IMG/VR virus record: IMGVR_UViG_3300043427_000126
Coordinates: 1 to 37,832 of that record
Length of the DNA: 37,832 nt
Origin: a virus
Direction: 5' to 3' (one strand)
In this document: one piece after another, positions 8,730 to 15,597 of the stretch
Layout of the letters: every line of letters starts with the position of its first letter
How positions within the stretch are numbered: position 1 is the stretch's first letter
Notes under the pieces: generated by a model
What the model was told of the DNA's origin: nothing
The model's input: the letters and a program-made list of their open reading frames with translations, nothing else
Database searches by the model: none
Made by a program: the position numbers and the translations under genes

Positions 8730-9065
8730 TTATACTTCCAAATAGCTTACTGTAGCTGCAAGATTAGTAAGTCCTGATCCAATAGTAGGTTCTGCCACAA
8801 ACGTAATTCTATCGCCTTGATCCAAAACAATACGTTCTGAATCGAATGTAAAAGTTTCTCCTGGCGGAAGAGTTAGATTTCTTACAACAGTTGTAACAGC
8901 ATTACTAAGTGTGTCGCCAAAAGGTATTAAATGTAGGTCGAAACTAGCACTAGCTGCTAACGAAGTATTGCAAACTAAAATGTTAGTAATTGCATAACTT
9001 TTTTCAACAGGAACAACTAAGATATCTAATGCAGTTGTTGTTAATTGGGCATTTACTATTGCCAT
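8730..9065 (-). CDS. Small beta-rich virion protein, paralogue of the 109-aa protein at 1880-2209
   Basis: 111 aa, ATG at 9065 with AAGGA upstream. It is hydrophobic and beta-rich with no membrane segment: ITNILVCNTSLAASASFDLHLI, LPPGETFTFDSERIVLDQGDRITFVAE, VSYLEV. The same element order is seen in the 109-aa protein at the other end of the fibre block. Its stop is one nucleotide from the next ATG. Small beta-sandwich accessory proteins of this type are frequent next to fibre genes in marine myoviruses. Function unknown. Confidence 0.62.
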   Translation of the reverse strand: MAIVNAQLTTTALDILVVPVEKSYAITNILVCNTSLAASASFDLHLIPFGDTLSNAVTTVVRNLTLPPGETFTFDSERIVLDQGDRITFVAEPTIGSGLTNLAATVSYLEV

Positions 9066-9075
9066 ATTTTTTTCC

Positions 9076-10050
9076 TTAAAATAACATACTAAAAAGTAAT
9101 GATCTATTCTTACTTACTAATTCGTCTCTAGTTTGATTAGCATTTGCGAAATAAATCCCAGTCTTACCAGTATATTCGTCTGAAATATAAATTTTTGCAC
9201 CGTTACTAGGAAAACTTGGACTTGTGCTAGGATCGTTGTCACCAGGTACACTATTAATATGTAATACATCATCAACTCTTATACTACCAGTTCCTGATGA
9301 TTTTAATACTAGATCACTATTACTAGTAAGTGTATCTATAGTTGTTCCTGCGATTCTTATTTCATCAAATTCCCAGCGGTCAATAAAAAGCTGACTTACA
9401 GTAACTCCATCAATAGCAAAATTAATTACACTGTCGACTCCACTAGTTTCTTCGTCGACCACAATAATACTCGATGTTGATATTACTCCGTCACCTATCT
9501 GTCCAAGAAACACTGTAGAAAATGCTGTAGTAATTGCATCGTCTACATATTTTTTATTTGTAATATGATCGTCGTCGGTAACATTTACTTCATAGTTTGT
9601 AGTTCCAGTAACGCTGATTACTCCTGTGCCGCTGTTTATTAAATAAAGGTCGCCGCCGCCAGTTGATATACTGTTAGTCCTAATTCCAACTAAAGATCCT
9701 TCGTTGTCTCTAAAAACAAATCCGCCTGTTTTAGTAGTTTCTGTATTTGGATCTCTCCAGGTTATGTTTTCGTTAAATGTAAAGAATGCGTCAGAAAATG
9801 TACCTCGGTCTATTCTTAACCCTGCTTCGTCAAGTGTAATACCTGCTCCAGTTTCTCCGCTATTAACAACGATAATATTGTCTCTAACAGCTAAATCTTC
9901 ACTTTGAACCGTTGTAGTATTACCCTCAACAATTAAGTCGCCTGTAATAACAACTTGACCTTGTTCAGAACCTGTATTCAATCTTATTTGGCCGCCTTCT
10001 TGTACGGTTACATAAAAATTGCCATTTGGTACATTAATAAATCTTGACAT
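9076..10050 (-). CDS. Virion structural / fibre-like protein (324 aa)
   Basis: ATG at 10050 with AAGGA SD. Repeating beta motifs dominate: VVITGDLIVEGNTTTVQSED, LAVRDNIIVVNSG, GITLDEAGLRIDRG, LYLINSGTGVISVTG, IDTLTSNSDLVLKSSGTGSIRVDD. The last resembles the SNSDLELIRSGNAVV and TNTDLVLSANGSGAVVIDE repeats of the two large fibres. The segment KKYVDDAITTAF is the kind of helix seen at phage fibre and trimerisation junctions. It is the first of the fibre-like genes after the capsid block and is preceded by a GC-rich hairpin. A short tail fibre or collar/whisker role is possible. The exact role is not identifiable from sequence. Confidence 0.62.
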   Translation of the reverse strand: MSRFINVPNGNFYVTVQEGGQIRLNTGSEQGQVVITGDLIVEGNTTTVQSEDLAVRDNIIVVNSGETGAGITLDEAGLRIDRGTFSDAFFTFNENITWRDPNTETTKTGGFVFRDNEGSLVGIRTNSISTGGGDLYLINSGTGVISVTGTTNYEVNVTDDDHITNKKYVDDAITTAFSTVFLGQIGDGVISTSSIIVVDEETSGVDSVINFAIDGVTVSQLFIDRWEFDEIRIAGTTIDTLTSNSDLVLKSSGTGSIRVDDVLHINSVPGDNDPSTSPSFPSNGAKIYISDEYTGKTGIYFANANQTRDELVSKNRSLLFSMLF

Positions 10051-10063
10051 TTACGATCCTTAG

Positions 10064-10087
10064 TATGGGGGGATTGCTCCCCCCATA
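10064..10087 (-). promoter_or_regulatory. G6/C6 hairpin just upstream of the 324-aa gene SD
   Basis: TATGGGGGG and CCCCCCATA form a perfect 9-bp stem with a 6-nt loop. It begins 4 nt after the stop of the 139-aa gene and ends next to the SD AAGGA of the 324-aa gene. No T-run follows on the minus strand, so it is not a standard terminator. It may protect mRNA, block polymerase partially or act as a processing site. Confidence 0.5.
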
Positions 10088-10091
10088 ATCA

Positions 10092-10511
10092 TTAAAGTGC
10101 TGTTAAAACAATATAATCGTTTGAGCTATCGTTTTCTAGATACCAAGTATATTTGTTTCCAGAAAAGTCAGTTGCTACTCGCTTAGTTATTTTTGCAATA
10201 GCTACTTCTGCGCTGGTTACATCGCCGCCTGATGGTGTTGCATAACCAACTAATCTCATTTGTCCTAATGCCGAAGGTGTAGCAGATTGTAATACACAAG
10301 TTACAGTATCAGTACTGTCTTTGCCTTTATTTCCTGCTAGATTTCCTACTCTAGTTACTTTAAAAGTTTTTGCACCACGTTGTTTAACAATAGCACCATC
10401 TGTTCTTAATGAAGTGCCGTCATGAAATGCAATTCTTATACCAGCAGCCGAACTGGTAAAAGAACCAATAACATCTACTCCGTTTATATCTTTTCTTAAT
10501 GGACGTCCCAT
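10092..10511 (-). CDS. Putative head or virion structural protein (139 aa)
   Basis: ATG at 10511 with AAGGAG SD. The protein is beta-rich and basic in places (MGRPLRKDINGVDVIG, GIRIAFHDGTSLRTDGAIVKQRGAKTFKVTRVG, ITKRVATDFSGNKYTWYLEND). It has no membrane segment. It sits directly after the major capsid gene, separated by a strong terminator, and has its own late promoter at 10594-10601. High-copy decoration proteins are often placed this way, so a capsid decoration role is a reasonable guess, not a demonstrated one. I recall similar unnamed proteins in marine T4-like phages but cannot give a family name. Confidence 0.6.
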   Translation of the reverse strand: MGRPLRKDINGVDVIGSFTSSAAGIRIAFHDGTSLRTDGAIVKQRGAKTFKVTRVGNLAGNKGKDSTDTVTCVLQSATPSALGQMRLVGYATPSGGDVTSAEVAIAKITKRVATDFSGNKYTWYLENDSSNDYIVLTAL

Positions 10512-10547
10512 TGTTTTCTCCTTGACGTTCTAGGTCTACGCGGTGGG

Positions 10548-10559
10548 TCAATTCCGCAT
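10548..10559 (-). other. Possible 3-codon leader ORF (M-R-N-stop)
   Basis: In the leader of the 139-aa gene, ATG CGG AAT TGA follows GGAGGA with a short spacing. The SD can pair with CCTC just upstream. It may be a leader peptide controlling the downstream gene, or chance. Confidence 0.25.
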
Positions 10560-10593
10560 AAGTCCTCCGAATGAGGCACGATTAACGACAAAG

Positions 10594-10601
10594 TATTTAT
10601 C
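10594..10601 (-). promoter_or_regulatory. Late promoter GATAAATA for the 139-aa gene
   Basis: GATAAATACTT on the minus strand, between the gp23 terminator and the 139-aa gene. The predicted start is near 10588, giving a leader of about 77 nt. Confidence 0.65.
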
Positions 10602-10618
10602 AAATTTGTATAAGTCAT

Positions 10619-10646
10619 AAAAATAGGCCCCGTAGGGCCTATTTTT
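10619..10646 (-). terminator. Rho-independent terminator after gp23
   Basis: A 12-bp perfect stem (AAAAATAGGCCC with GGGCCTATTTTT) and a 4-nt loop, with a T-run on the minus strand, 18 nt past the gp23 stop. The A/T flanks make it usable in both directions. It would isolate the very abundant capsid transcript from the fibre genes. Confidence 0.88.
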
Positions 10647-10663
10647 TAAGTTATATATACCTA

Positions 10664-11833
10664 TTAGCTGAAGCTTACGTTGCCGCTAGTGATAGCAACT
10701 TTACCTAGGTAGTCTGCTGCGTTACCAAGTGTCGAAGCAGTGTTTGTTAGTTCAACATAACCATAGCGAGTCATGAAGCTCACAGTTGGTTCGAATGTTG
10801 ACGGATCTAGTACAACACCGCTGCTCATCAATGGAATGTATGGGCAGTAGAATGCGGCTGCGTCTGATTCTGAAGAACCTTTGTAACCGATCAGTACTGC
10901 TGAGTCATCTGCTGCGTATGTATTTACATATACACGCATAGCATTATTCAAAGTACCAACCATCTTAGTGTTAGTTGGTGCTTCAAAAGTACCTTCAGTT
11001 GTACGAGCAAACGCTGAAGTAGTTGCTGACTGAAGAATTGTTAGCGCGAATGGGCTAACAACTGCCCAGTTACCAGCACCACGACGTGTACGCTGTGCAA
11101 TCAAGTTGCTTACACGGTTGATTTGAACTGCTAGAGCAGCATGTTCGTCACCAACGAATGTAGCAGTACCGCTTACAGCAGCTTGGTCGTAAGTTTGGTA
11201 CACACTAGCAAGAGTGCCTAGAGAATTAAGTACTTCTTGGTCGATTTCAGCAGTAATCTCTTGTGCAAGAGCAGCCATGATTTCTGCTTCAACGTCGATG
11301 CCATGCTGTGACTGTGCGTCTTGAGCAGCTTCGAAAGTCCAGCGTGCGCTGATCTTACGAGTTTTGGCTTCAACAGTTTGCTTCAAGATTTGAATGCTTA
11401 GTCTGTTACCAGCTGTGCCTTCTGCTGCGGCAGTTGCAGCAGCTTTACCAGCAGTAGTACCTGTATATGCTTCAGCGATCTTGAATGGGCTTAGGGCTTC
11501 TTCACCTGCAACTGCACCTGAAGCGCCTGAGCCAAATGTGTCCGCATAACGAACACGTAGAGTGTGGATTTGACCCACAGGACCTGTCATTGGCTGAACG
11601 CCAATGAGTTCGTTAGCAATGACTGTTGGCATTACACGACGAATAACTGGTAGGATAACACGGTTGAGTGTTGCGACATTACCGGCAGAAGTAGCACCAG
11701 CTGTAGCAGTTTCTGCTAGATAACGACGAGTGTTCTCTAGTGTAGTTGCCATTACAGCTTTTTTATTGCCTTGTAGGCCTTCAAGAAGTGCTGTCTTCGT
11801 ATCCTGCCAGCGACTTTCTAGTAGTTCTGACAT
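10664..11833 (-). CDS. 23: Major capsid protein, T4 gp23-like
   Basis: 389 aa, ATG at 11833 with AAGGAG SD. The N-terminal region (ESRWQDTKTALLEGLQGNKKAVMATTLENTRRYL, then NRVILPVIRRVMPTVIANELIGVQPM, GQIHTLRVRY) and the GYVELTNTAS C-terminal region are typical of T4-family gp23. It forms the hexamers of the head shell. The T4 prohead protease cleaves after (L/I)-x-E. Here Leu39-Ala40-Glu41 fits, so the mature chain would start at Thr42. At 389 aa it is much shorter than T4 gp23 (521 aa), suggesting reduction of the insertion domain. It follows gp22 by 10 nt and ends in a strong terminator. Confidence 0.95.
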   Translation of the reverse strand: MSELLESRWQDTKTALLEGLQGNKKAVMATTLENTRRYLAETATAGATSAGNVATLNRVILPVIRRVMPTVIANELIGVQPMTGPVGQIHTLRVRYADTFGSGASGAVAGEEALSPFKIAEAYTGTTAGKAAATAAAEGTAGNRLSIQILKQTVEAKTRKISARWTFEAAQDAQSQHGIDVEAEIMAALAQEITAEIDQEVLNSLGTLASVYQTYDQAAVSGTATFVGDEHAALAVQINRVSNLIAQRTRRGAGNWAVVSPFALTILQSATTSAFARTTEGTFEAPTNTKMVGTLNNAMRVYVNTYAADDSAVLIGYKGSSESDAAAFYCPYIPLMSSGVVLDPSTFEPTVSFMTRYGYVELTNTASTLGNAADYLGKVAITSGNVSFS

Positions 11834-11843
11834 TATTATCTCC

Positions 11844-12947
11844 TTAATTTAATCCAGCTAGACGGCGTAAGTCTAATACGTTACTGTCGTCTGCTTTACT
11901 ACTAATGTTAGATTGTGACTGAGTGTCACGGTTGCCTGTTACTTCTTTGCCTTCTGATAATATTGCCTTCTGCTTCGCTGGACCTTTACCGTCGATAACT
12001 GTCGGTAGATACTTTTCAAACGCAGTTTGTAGTCTGCCTGTTTGAACACTTTCCAGTAAGTCTGTCATTATTTCGCGTTGATCTTTACTTAACGGAGAAA
12101 TTAACTCGTTAATTGTTTTTTCACGCTTAACAGATTCTTCGAGACGCTTTCTTTGAGCTTCTGTTGCTTCTGCTAGTTTCTTTGCTTTTGCAGCAAATGC
12201 TTTTGTTTCTGCTAGTTGCTTGTTTTTTACATCAAGAACTTTTAGAAGTTTCGCAGTTTCTGAACTTTCATTTAGATATGAAACTCCGTACTCTGCCGCA
12301 AATGCTTCAAATATTTTACGACCAAAGTCGTTTCTTCGTGCTGTGTTAATATCTTCTTTAAGCGCATTGATCTCAGCTTTGAGACCTTTTGCAACTGTTT
12401 CAGATACTGCACGAGCACTTCTTTCGATAAAGTCTTTTTTAACTTTAGCGAAGTGTTCTTTAGCTTCACGTACTAAACGTACTTTTGTTTCAGCTAAATC
12501 TTTTTTATCTTCGTAAAATTCTGCGATTTCATTTGATAGGGCTTCTACCACAAACTCTTCAAGCTTGGCATAGTTTTCAGCCATTGCTCGTTTGTCTGCA
12601 TGTAGTTCTAAGATTTCTTTTTGTAGTTGTTCTACTACAAAACCTTTTAGAAGATTTGCATTTTCACGCATAGCTACTGCATAACGTGCTTTTGCTTCTG
12701 CTAGTTGTTTGCGATCTGTTGCAAACTCTGCAATTTCTTCTTGAAGACGCTCAGATAGCATAGCATCAATTGCTTCTACCATTGTCTGCTTATCATGCTC
12801 ATACTTCTGTGCGAATTCTTCGCGAAGATCAGCGGTAGCAGCACGACGGTTTTCGGCAACCTTTGCTTCCCAAGCTTCTTCAATCTGTGCCCTGACCTCT
12901 TGTGAAACAACATCGTTTTCGAAGAGTGTTTTCAGTGCATCTATCAT
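11844..12947 (-). CDS. 22: Prohead core scaffold protein, T4 gp22-like
   Basis: 367 aa (T4 gp22 is 269 aa), ATG at 12947 with AGGAG SD. Almost the whole protein up to about residue 300 is predicted alpha-helical coiled coil rich in Ala, Glu, Lys and Arg, with recurring FVVEALSNEIAEFYEDKKDLAE-like repeats. The C-terminal tail from about 325 is polar and ends in LDLRRLAGLN. It lies between the prohead protease and the capsid gene exactly as in T4. It would form the inner scaffold of the prohead and be degraded by gp21; several L-x-E/I-x-E cleavage-type tripeptides are present. Identification rests on position, length class and coiled-coil character. Confidence 0.87.
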   Translation of the reverse strand: MIDALKTLFENDVVSQEVRAQIEEAWEAKVAENRRAATADLREEFAQKYEHDKQTMVEAIDAMLSERLQEEIAEFATDRKQLAEAKARYAVAMRENANLLKGFVVEQLQKEILELHADKRAMAENYAKLEEFVVEALSNEIAEFYEDKKDLAETKVRLVREAKEHFAKVKKDFIERSARAVSETVAKGLKAEINALKEDINTARRNDFGRKIFEAFAAEYGVSYLNESSETAKLLKVLDVKNKQLAETKAFAAKAKKLAEATEAQRKRLEESVKREKTINELISPLSKDQREIMTDLLESVQTGRLQTAFEKYLPTVIDGKGPAKQKAILSEGKEVTGNRDTQSQSNISSKADDSNVLDLRRLAGLN

Positions 12948-12961
12948 ACCATTCTCCTAGT

Positions 12962-13585
12962 TTATTGGAGTTTGCTGATTATGTTAATCAGCGATTCCTT
13001 TAGATACTTTTGTGCCTTTTCGTCGTGTCTTGTTGCCTGTGCTAGTTCGTATGCCTTGTAACCTCCGCGGGCATTCATTAGATGCTCGTAGATTGGTGTT
13101 GGGTATGCACCTGGGGCGCTAGGCTGTGCTACAACGTCCACGGTGATGATTTCAAAATCAGAGACGGTGTTTGAACCGTCTTCTGATACATTGCCGCTAC
13201 CTCTCGATGAGACACCTAGTTTAACGCCAGCTTCAAGCATGGTTTTAACTAGTTGCCCCATCGGTGTTGGTAGGATTTTTAGTTTTCCGTAACCATTTGG
13301 ACCATCCATCCACATTTCATTAATCATGTGGCTAACTCTGTCCAAGTTTATATTAAGGCCTTCTGGATGATCCACTTCTCCGAGAACACTATATCCTCCA
13401 GTTATTTGATCATTGAGAGTTTTGACAGCCCTGCCTATTTCATTTACAGGATACACTCGCTGATTAGCGTTGCGAACGCCGCCTTGAATGCAAATACCTT
13501 TCATAAAAAGGTCTTTGCCTTCGTTAACGTTTTCGACAACTATCCTAGCTTGGTCGAATGTCAAATGCTCTCGTAAGTTTCTCAT
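12962..13585 (-). CDS. 21: Prohead core protease, T4 gp21-like
   Basis: 207 aa, near T4 gp21 (212 aa); ATG at 13585 with AAGGAAG SD. Peptidase family S77-type features: IQGGVRNANQRVYP at 34-46, the catalytic His motif GEVDHPEG with His73, and GVKLGVSSRGSGNV with candidate nucleophile Ser126 or Ser127. VDVVAQPSAPGAYP follows at 149-162. The enzyme cuts scaffold and capsid proteins after (L/I)-x-E during head maturation and then itself. It sits between the acidic core protein and gp22, the T4 order. Confidence 0.93.
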   Translation of the reverse strand: MRNLREHLTFDQARIVVENVNEGKDLFMKGICIQGGVRNANQRVYPVNEIGRAVKTLNDQITGGYSVLGEVDHPEGLNINLDRVSHMINEMWMDGPNGYGKLKILPTPMGQLVKTMLEAGVKLGVSSRGSGNVSEDGSNTVSDFEIITVDVVAQPSAPGAYPTPIYEHLMNARGGYKAYELAQATRHDEKAQKYLKESLINIISKLQ

Positions 13586-13606
13586 TCAAACTTCCTTAAT
13601 CTTGCC

Positions 13607-14620
13607 TTACTTTGCGCGGCTGCTTAACTTGTTAAGTGTGCTAGTTGCGCCTTTATCGGCAGTGTCTGGCTTGCCCTTTTTCTCAGCGCCGTGGCCAGGT
13701 TGAGCAGTCATTTTAGTGGCTGCTTTTGCTCCAGGAACGTTTACGTTCTTGGTATTCATATCTTTTGTTGTTGGTGCAGCTAGACCGCCTTTAGTGCCTG
13801 CTGATTTGCTTTCGCCACCTTTTGCAATGTTAGCACTTGTGCCGCCCATGTTGTTTGGCTTTGCTACTGCTGACTTAGTGTTTACTCCGTTGTCGCCGCC
13901 GATCTTTGAACCTAGATCACCACCGTTAACTTTTTCAACATACTCACGCATTTGCTCAGAAGCTGACTTCTTGTCTTTTTTGTCATCCTTCTTCATCATC
14001 TTTTTTGCTTCTTCTAGATCGTCGTCAGCTTCAAACGCAAAAGATTCTTTTTCTTCTTCGTCGTCTTCACCTTCTTCGTCTTCTTCGTCTTCTTCGTCGT
14101 CACCTTCGTCGTCCATGTCCATATCCATGTCCATGTCGTCGCCTTCGTCGTCGCCGCCCATTAGCTTTTCAAACTCTGCTTTTAGGTCTTCTAGTGCGTC
14201 TTCTAGATCATCTAAACGACCTTCAGTGTCGCCGCCTTCGTCGCCCATGTCCATATCCATATCTATGTCATCGCCGCCTTCGTCGTCCATGCCAAGGTCT
14301 GCCATCATGTCGTCAGTTGGGTCGCCGCCCATGTCCATTGGATCTGCTTCTACTTCAAACTCATCAAGGTCGAAGCCTTCGTCTAGATCGTCGTCTGACT
14401 CATCTACTTCTTCGTCGTCTGACTCGTCTAGGTCGTCGTCTGACTCATCCACTTCTTCGTCGTCTGCTTCGTCTACTTCTTGATCTTCGTCTTCTAGAAG
14501 TGACTCGTAAATATCACGTGACTTTTCTACTACGATTTCGTGGAAAAGTTCTTCTGCTGCTGCTCTGTCTTCGTTGATAAGAAGCTCTAGCATTTTTTCA
14601 AATTTGCTTAGATCTGCCAT
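13607..14620 (-). CDS. Acidic prohead core protein, T4 gp67/gp68-like
   Basis: 337 aa, ATG at 14620 with AGGAG SD. The N-terminal helix (KFEKMLELLINEDRAAAEELFHEIVVEKSRDIYESLL, residues 6-42) resembles the start of T4 internal core proteins. Residues about 43-205 are an extremely acidic low-complexity stretch of Asp/Glu with Met (EVDESDDDLDES and DMDMDMD repeats). A basic segment (KKMMKKDDKKDKK) follows, then a Gly/Ala/Lys-rich tail from about 230. T4 gp67 is also acidic but only 80 aa, so this is a greatly expanded version or a gp67/gp68 composite. Position before gp21 supports a prohead core role. The large serine-rich ORFs on the opposite strand are shadows of this repeat. Confidence 0.72.
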   Translation of the reverse strand: MADLSKFEKMLELLINEDRAAAEELFHEIVVEKSRDIYESLLEDEDQEVDEADDEEVDESDDDLDESDDEEVDESDDDLDEGFDLDEFEVEADPMDMGGDPTDDMMADLGMDDEGGDDIDMDMDMGDEGGDTEGRLDDLEDALEDLKAEFEKLMGGDDEGDDMDMDMDMDDEGDDEEDEEDEEGEDDEEEKESFAFEADDDLEEAKKMMKKDDKKDKKSASEQMREYVEKVNGGDLGSKIGGDNGVNTKSAVAKPNNMGGTSANIAKGGESKSAGTKGGLAAPTTKDMNTKNVNVPGAKAATKMTAQPGHGAEKKGKPDTADKGATSTLNKLSSRAK

Positions 14621-14643
14621 TTCAAACTCCTATAAATGTTGAT

Positions 14644-14660
14644 CGCACTGGTTCAGTGCG
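14644..14660 (-). promoter_or_regulatory. Leader hairpin upstream of the acidic core gene
   Basis: CGCACTG and CAGTGCG form a 7-bp perfect stem with a 3-nt loop, 24 nt upstream of the ATG at 14620 and close to the SD. There is no T-run, so it is not a terminator. A promoter-like element, TATAAATG (14682-14689) or TTAAATA (14675-14681), lies just upstream. The rest of 14621-14738 shows no gene. Confidence 0.45.
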
Positions 14661-14738
14661 GGGCTGTCATATTATATTTAACATTTATATGAAAAAGTGC
14701 GCAGAAATAGGCTCAAAACGAGACTATTTTGCTTTACA

Positions 14739-15332
14739 TTAGGTTATCCTGAAGTTTTTTTTGAATTCTTCGATGGATATATGTGTTAAGTTTGGTAGTT
14801 TACTCAGTTCATTTGGGACAAATACATTTTCTCCCAACACTCGTATATATCTCTTTTTTGAAAACTTTTGAACTGTAGTTGTAGTTTGTTTAAGCCAATT
14901 TCCAAAGTATGTGGCTCTTTCGTTACTGCGTTTATAGTTGAACGTGTCGGCATATACATTGTTTACGTATTCGCCGTTTACACCTAGACCTTTGTAATCA
15001 AATCCTAATATATAGATTTCGTCACTACCGTGATCACTGGCCATATGCAATGCTGTTGGACCTGAACTCCATCCTTTTGATGGAGTAAAGAAATTAAAAC
15101 CTGACATTTTGCTGAATGCTTTGTTAGGATTAGTCCATACTGAACATCTATGCTGTACTGACTCTTTGTTCAGTTCAATGATCATTTTAGTATCAACTGC
15201 TACAAGATAGTCAGGCAAAAACTCTCTGTATATAGCATTACACCCATATACAGATCCATACTGTTTTAGTTCACTGAGATTTATAGATTTACGACTGGTA
15301 CCATTACCTAGTACAAATGCTACTTTCTTCAA
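14739..15332 (-). CDS. GT42/DUF115-like Rossmann-type protein inserted in the head gene block (197 aa)
   Basis: TTG start at 15332 (SD GGCGGAG; no in-frame ATG nearby), immediately followed by beta-strand 1: KKVAFVLGNGTS at 2-13. The GNG(T/P)S loop, then YGCNAIYREFLPDYLVAVD at about 28-47, and GWSSGPTALHMASDHGSDEIYILGFDY at about 86-115, resemble the nucleotide-sugar/CMP-sugar binding fold of GT42 sialyltransferases and DUF115/MptE-like proteins. The substrate is unknown. I recall similar proteins in other marine myoviruses, usually unnamed. It is not part of the T4 head cluster. It may modify a surface glycan or a virion protein. The fold assignment is by motif memory and is moderate. Confidence 0.55.
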   Translation of the reverse strand: MKKVAFVLGNGTSRKSINLSELKQYGSVYGCNAIYREFLPDYLVAVDTKMIIELNKESVQHRCSVWTNPNKAFSKMSGFNFFTPSKGWSSGPTALHMASDHGSDEIYILGFDYKGLGVNGEYVNNVYADTFNYKRSNERATYFGNWLKQTTTTVQKFSKKRYIRVLGENVFVPNELSKLPNLTHISIEEFKKNFRIT

Positions 15333-15335
15333 ACA

Positions 15336-15584
15336 TTAAACTCCGCCAGTTTCTGCGTTAGCTGCTAAGCCATACATCTGCTTAATAAAGTCAAGCTCTT
15401 TACGCTTTTCTTCTGTATGTAGCTCGCTAGCTTTTCGAATTCTATTGATCTGGCGAAGTGTTAATCTTGTTTTGCGTGTATCTTTTTTCTCAACTGGTGA
15501 GTCATCATACTCTTCCTCGTAGCGTTTATCTTCTACGGGTTCTACAGTTTCTCTATCAAAATAAAATAATTCACGCAGTATCAT
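15336..15584 (-). CDS. Conserved small protein downstream of portal (82 aa)
   Basis: ATG at 15584, 8 nt after the gp20 stop. Charged and mostly helical: LRELFYFDRETVEPVEDKRY, acidic linker, then DTRKTRLTLRQINRIRKASELHTEEKRKELDFIKQMYGL. No SD is visible; instead TATAAATA at 15590-15597 lies 5 nt before the ATG, so the mRNA may be leaderless. It occupies the place of T4 gp67 but does not look like gp67 (it is not strongly acidic at its C-terminus). I have seen similar small proteins next to gp20 in marine T4-like phages, without known function. A head-assembly role is inferred from position. Confidence 0.65.
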   Translation of the reverse strand: MILRELFYFDRETVEPVEDKRYEEEYDDSPVEKKDTRKTRLTLRQINRIRKASELHTEEKRKELDFIKQMYGLAANAETGGV

Positions 15585-15589
15585 ATTAT

Positions 15590-15597
15590 TATTTATA
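15590..15597 (-). promoter_or_regulatory. Late promoter TATAAATA overlapping the gp20 stop codon
   Basis: Perfect T4 late consensus on the minus strand. It includes the gp20 TAA and stands 5 nt before the ATG of the 82-aa gene, so a start at the usual distance would fall at the start codon itself. Confidence 0.68.

Noticed and set aside
13716-14577. Two long plus-strand ORFs (255 aa Ser-rich and 190 aa Leu/Arg-rich)
   Set aside because: They are exact antisense shadows of the Asp/Glu repeat of the acidic prohead core gene; composition is a by-product of GAY/GAR codons read in reverse, and no SD or promoter precedes them.
14644-14660. Hairpin as a terminator of the GT42-like gene
   Set aside because: No T-run follows on the minus strand and the stem lies close to the SD of the next gene, so it was kept as a leader hairpin only.
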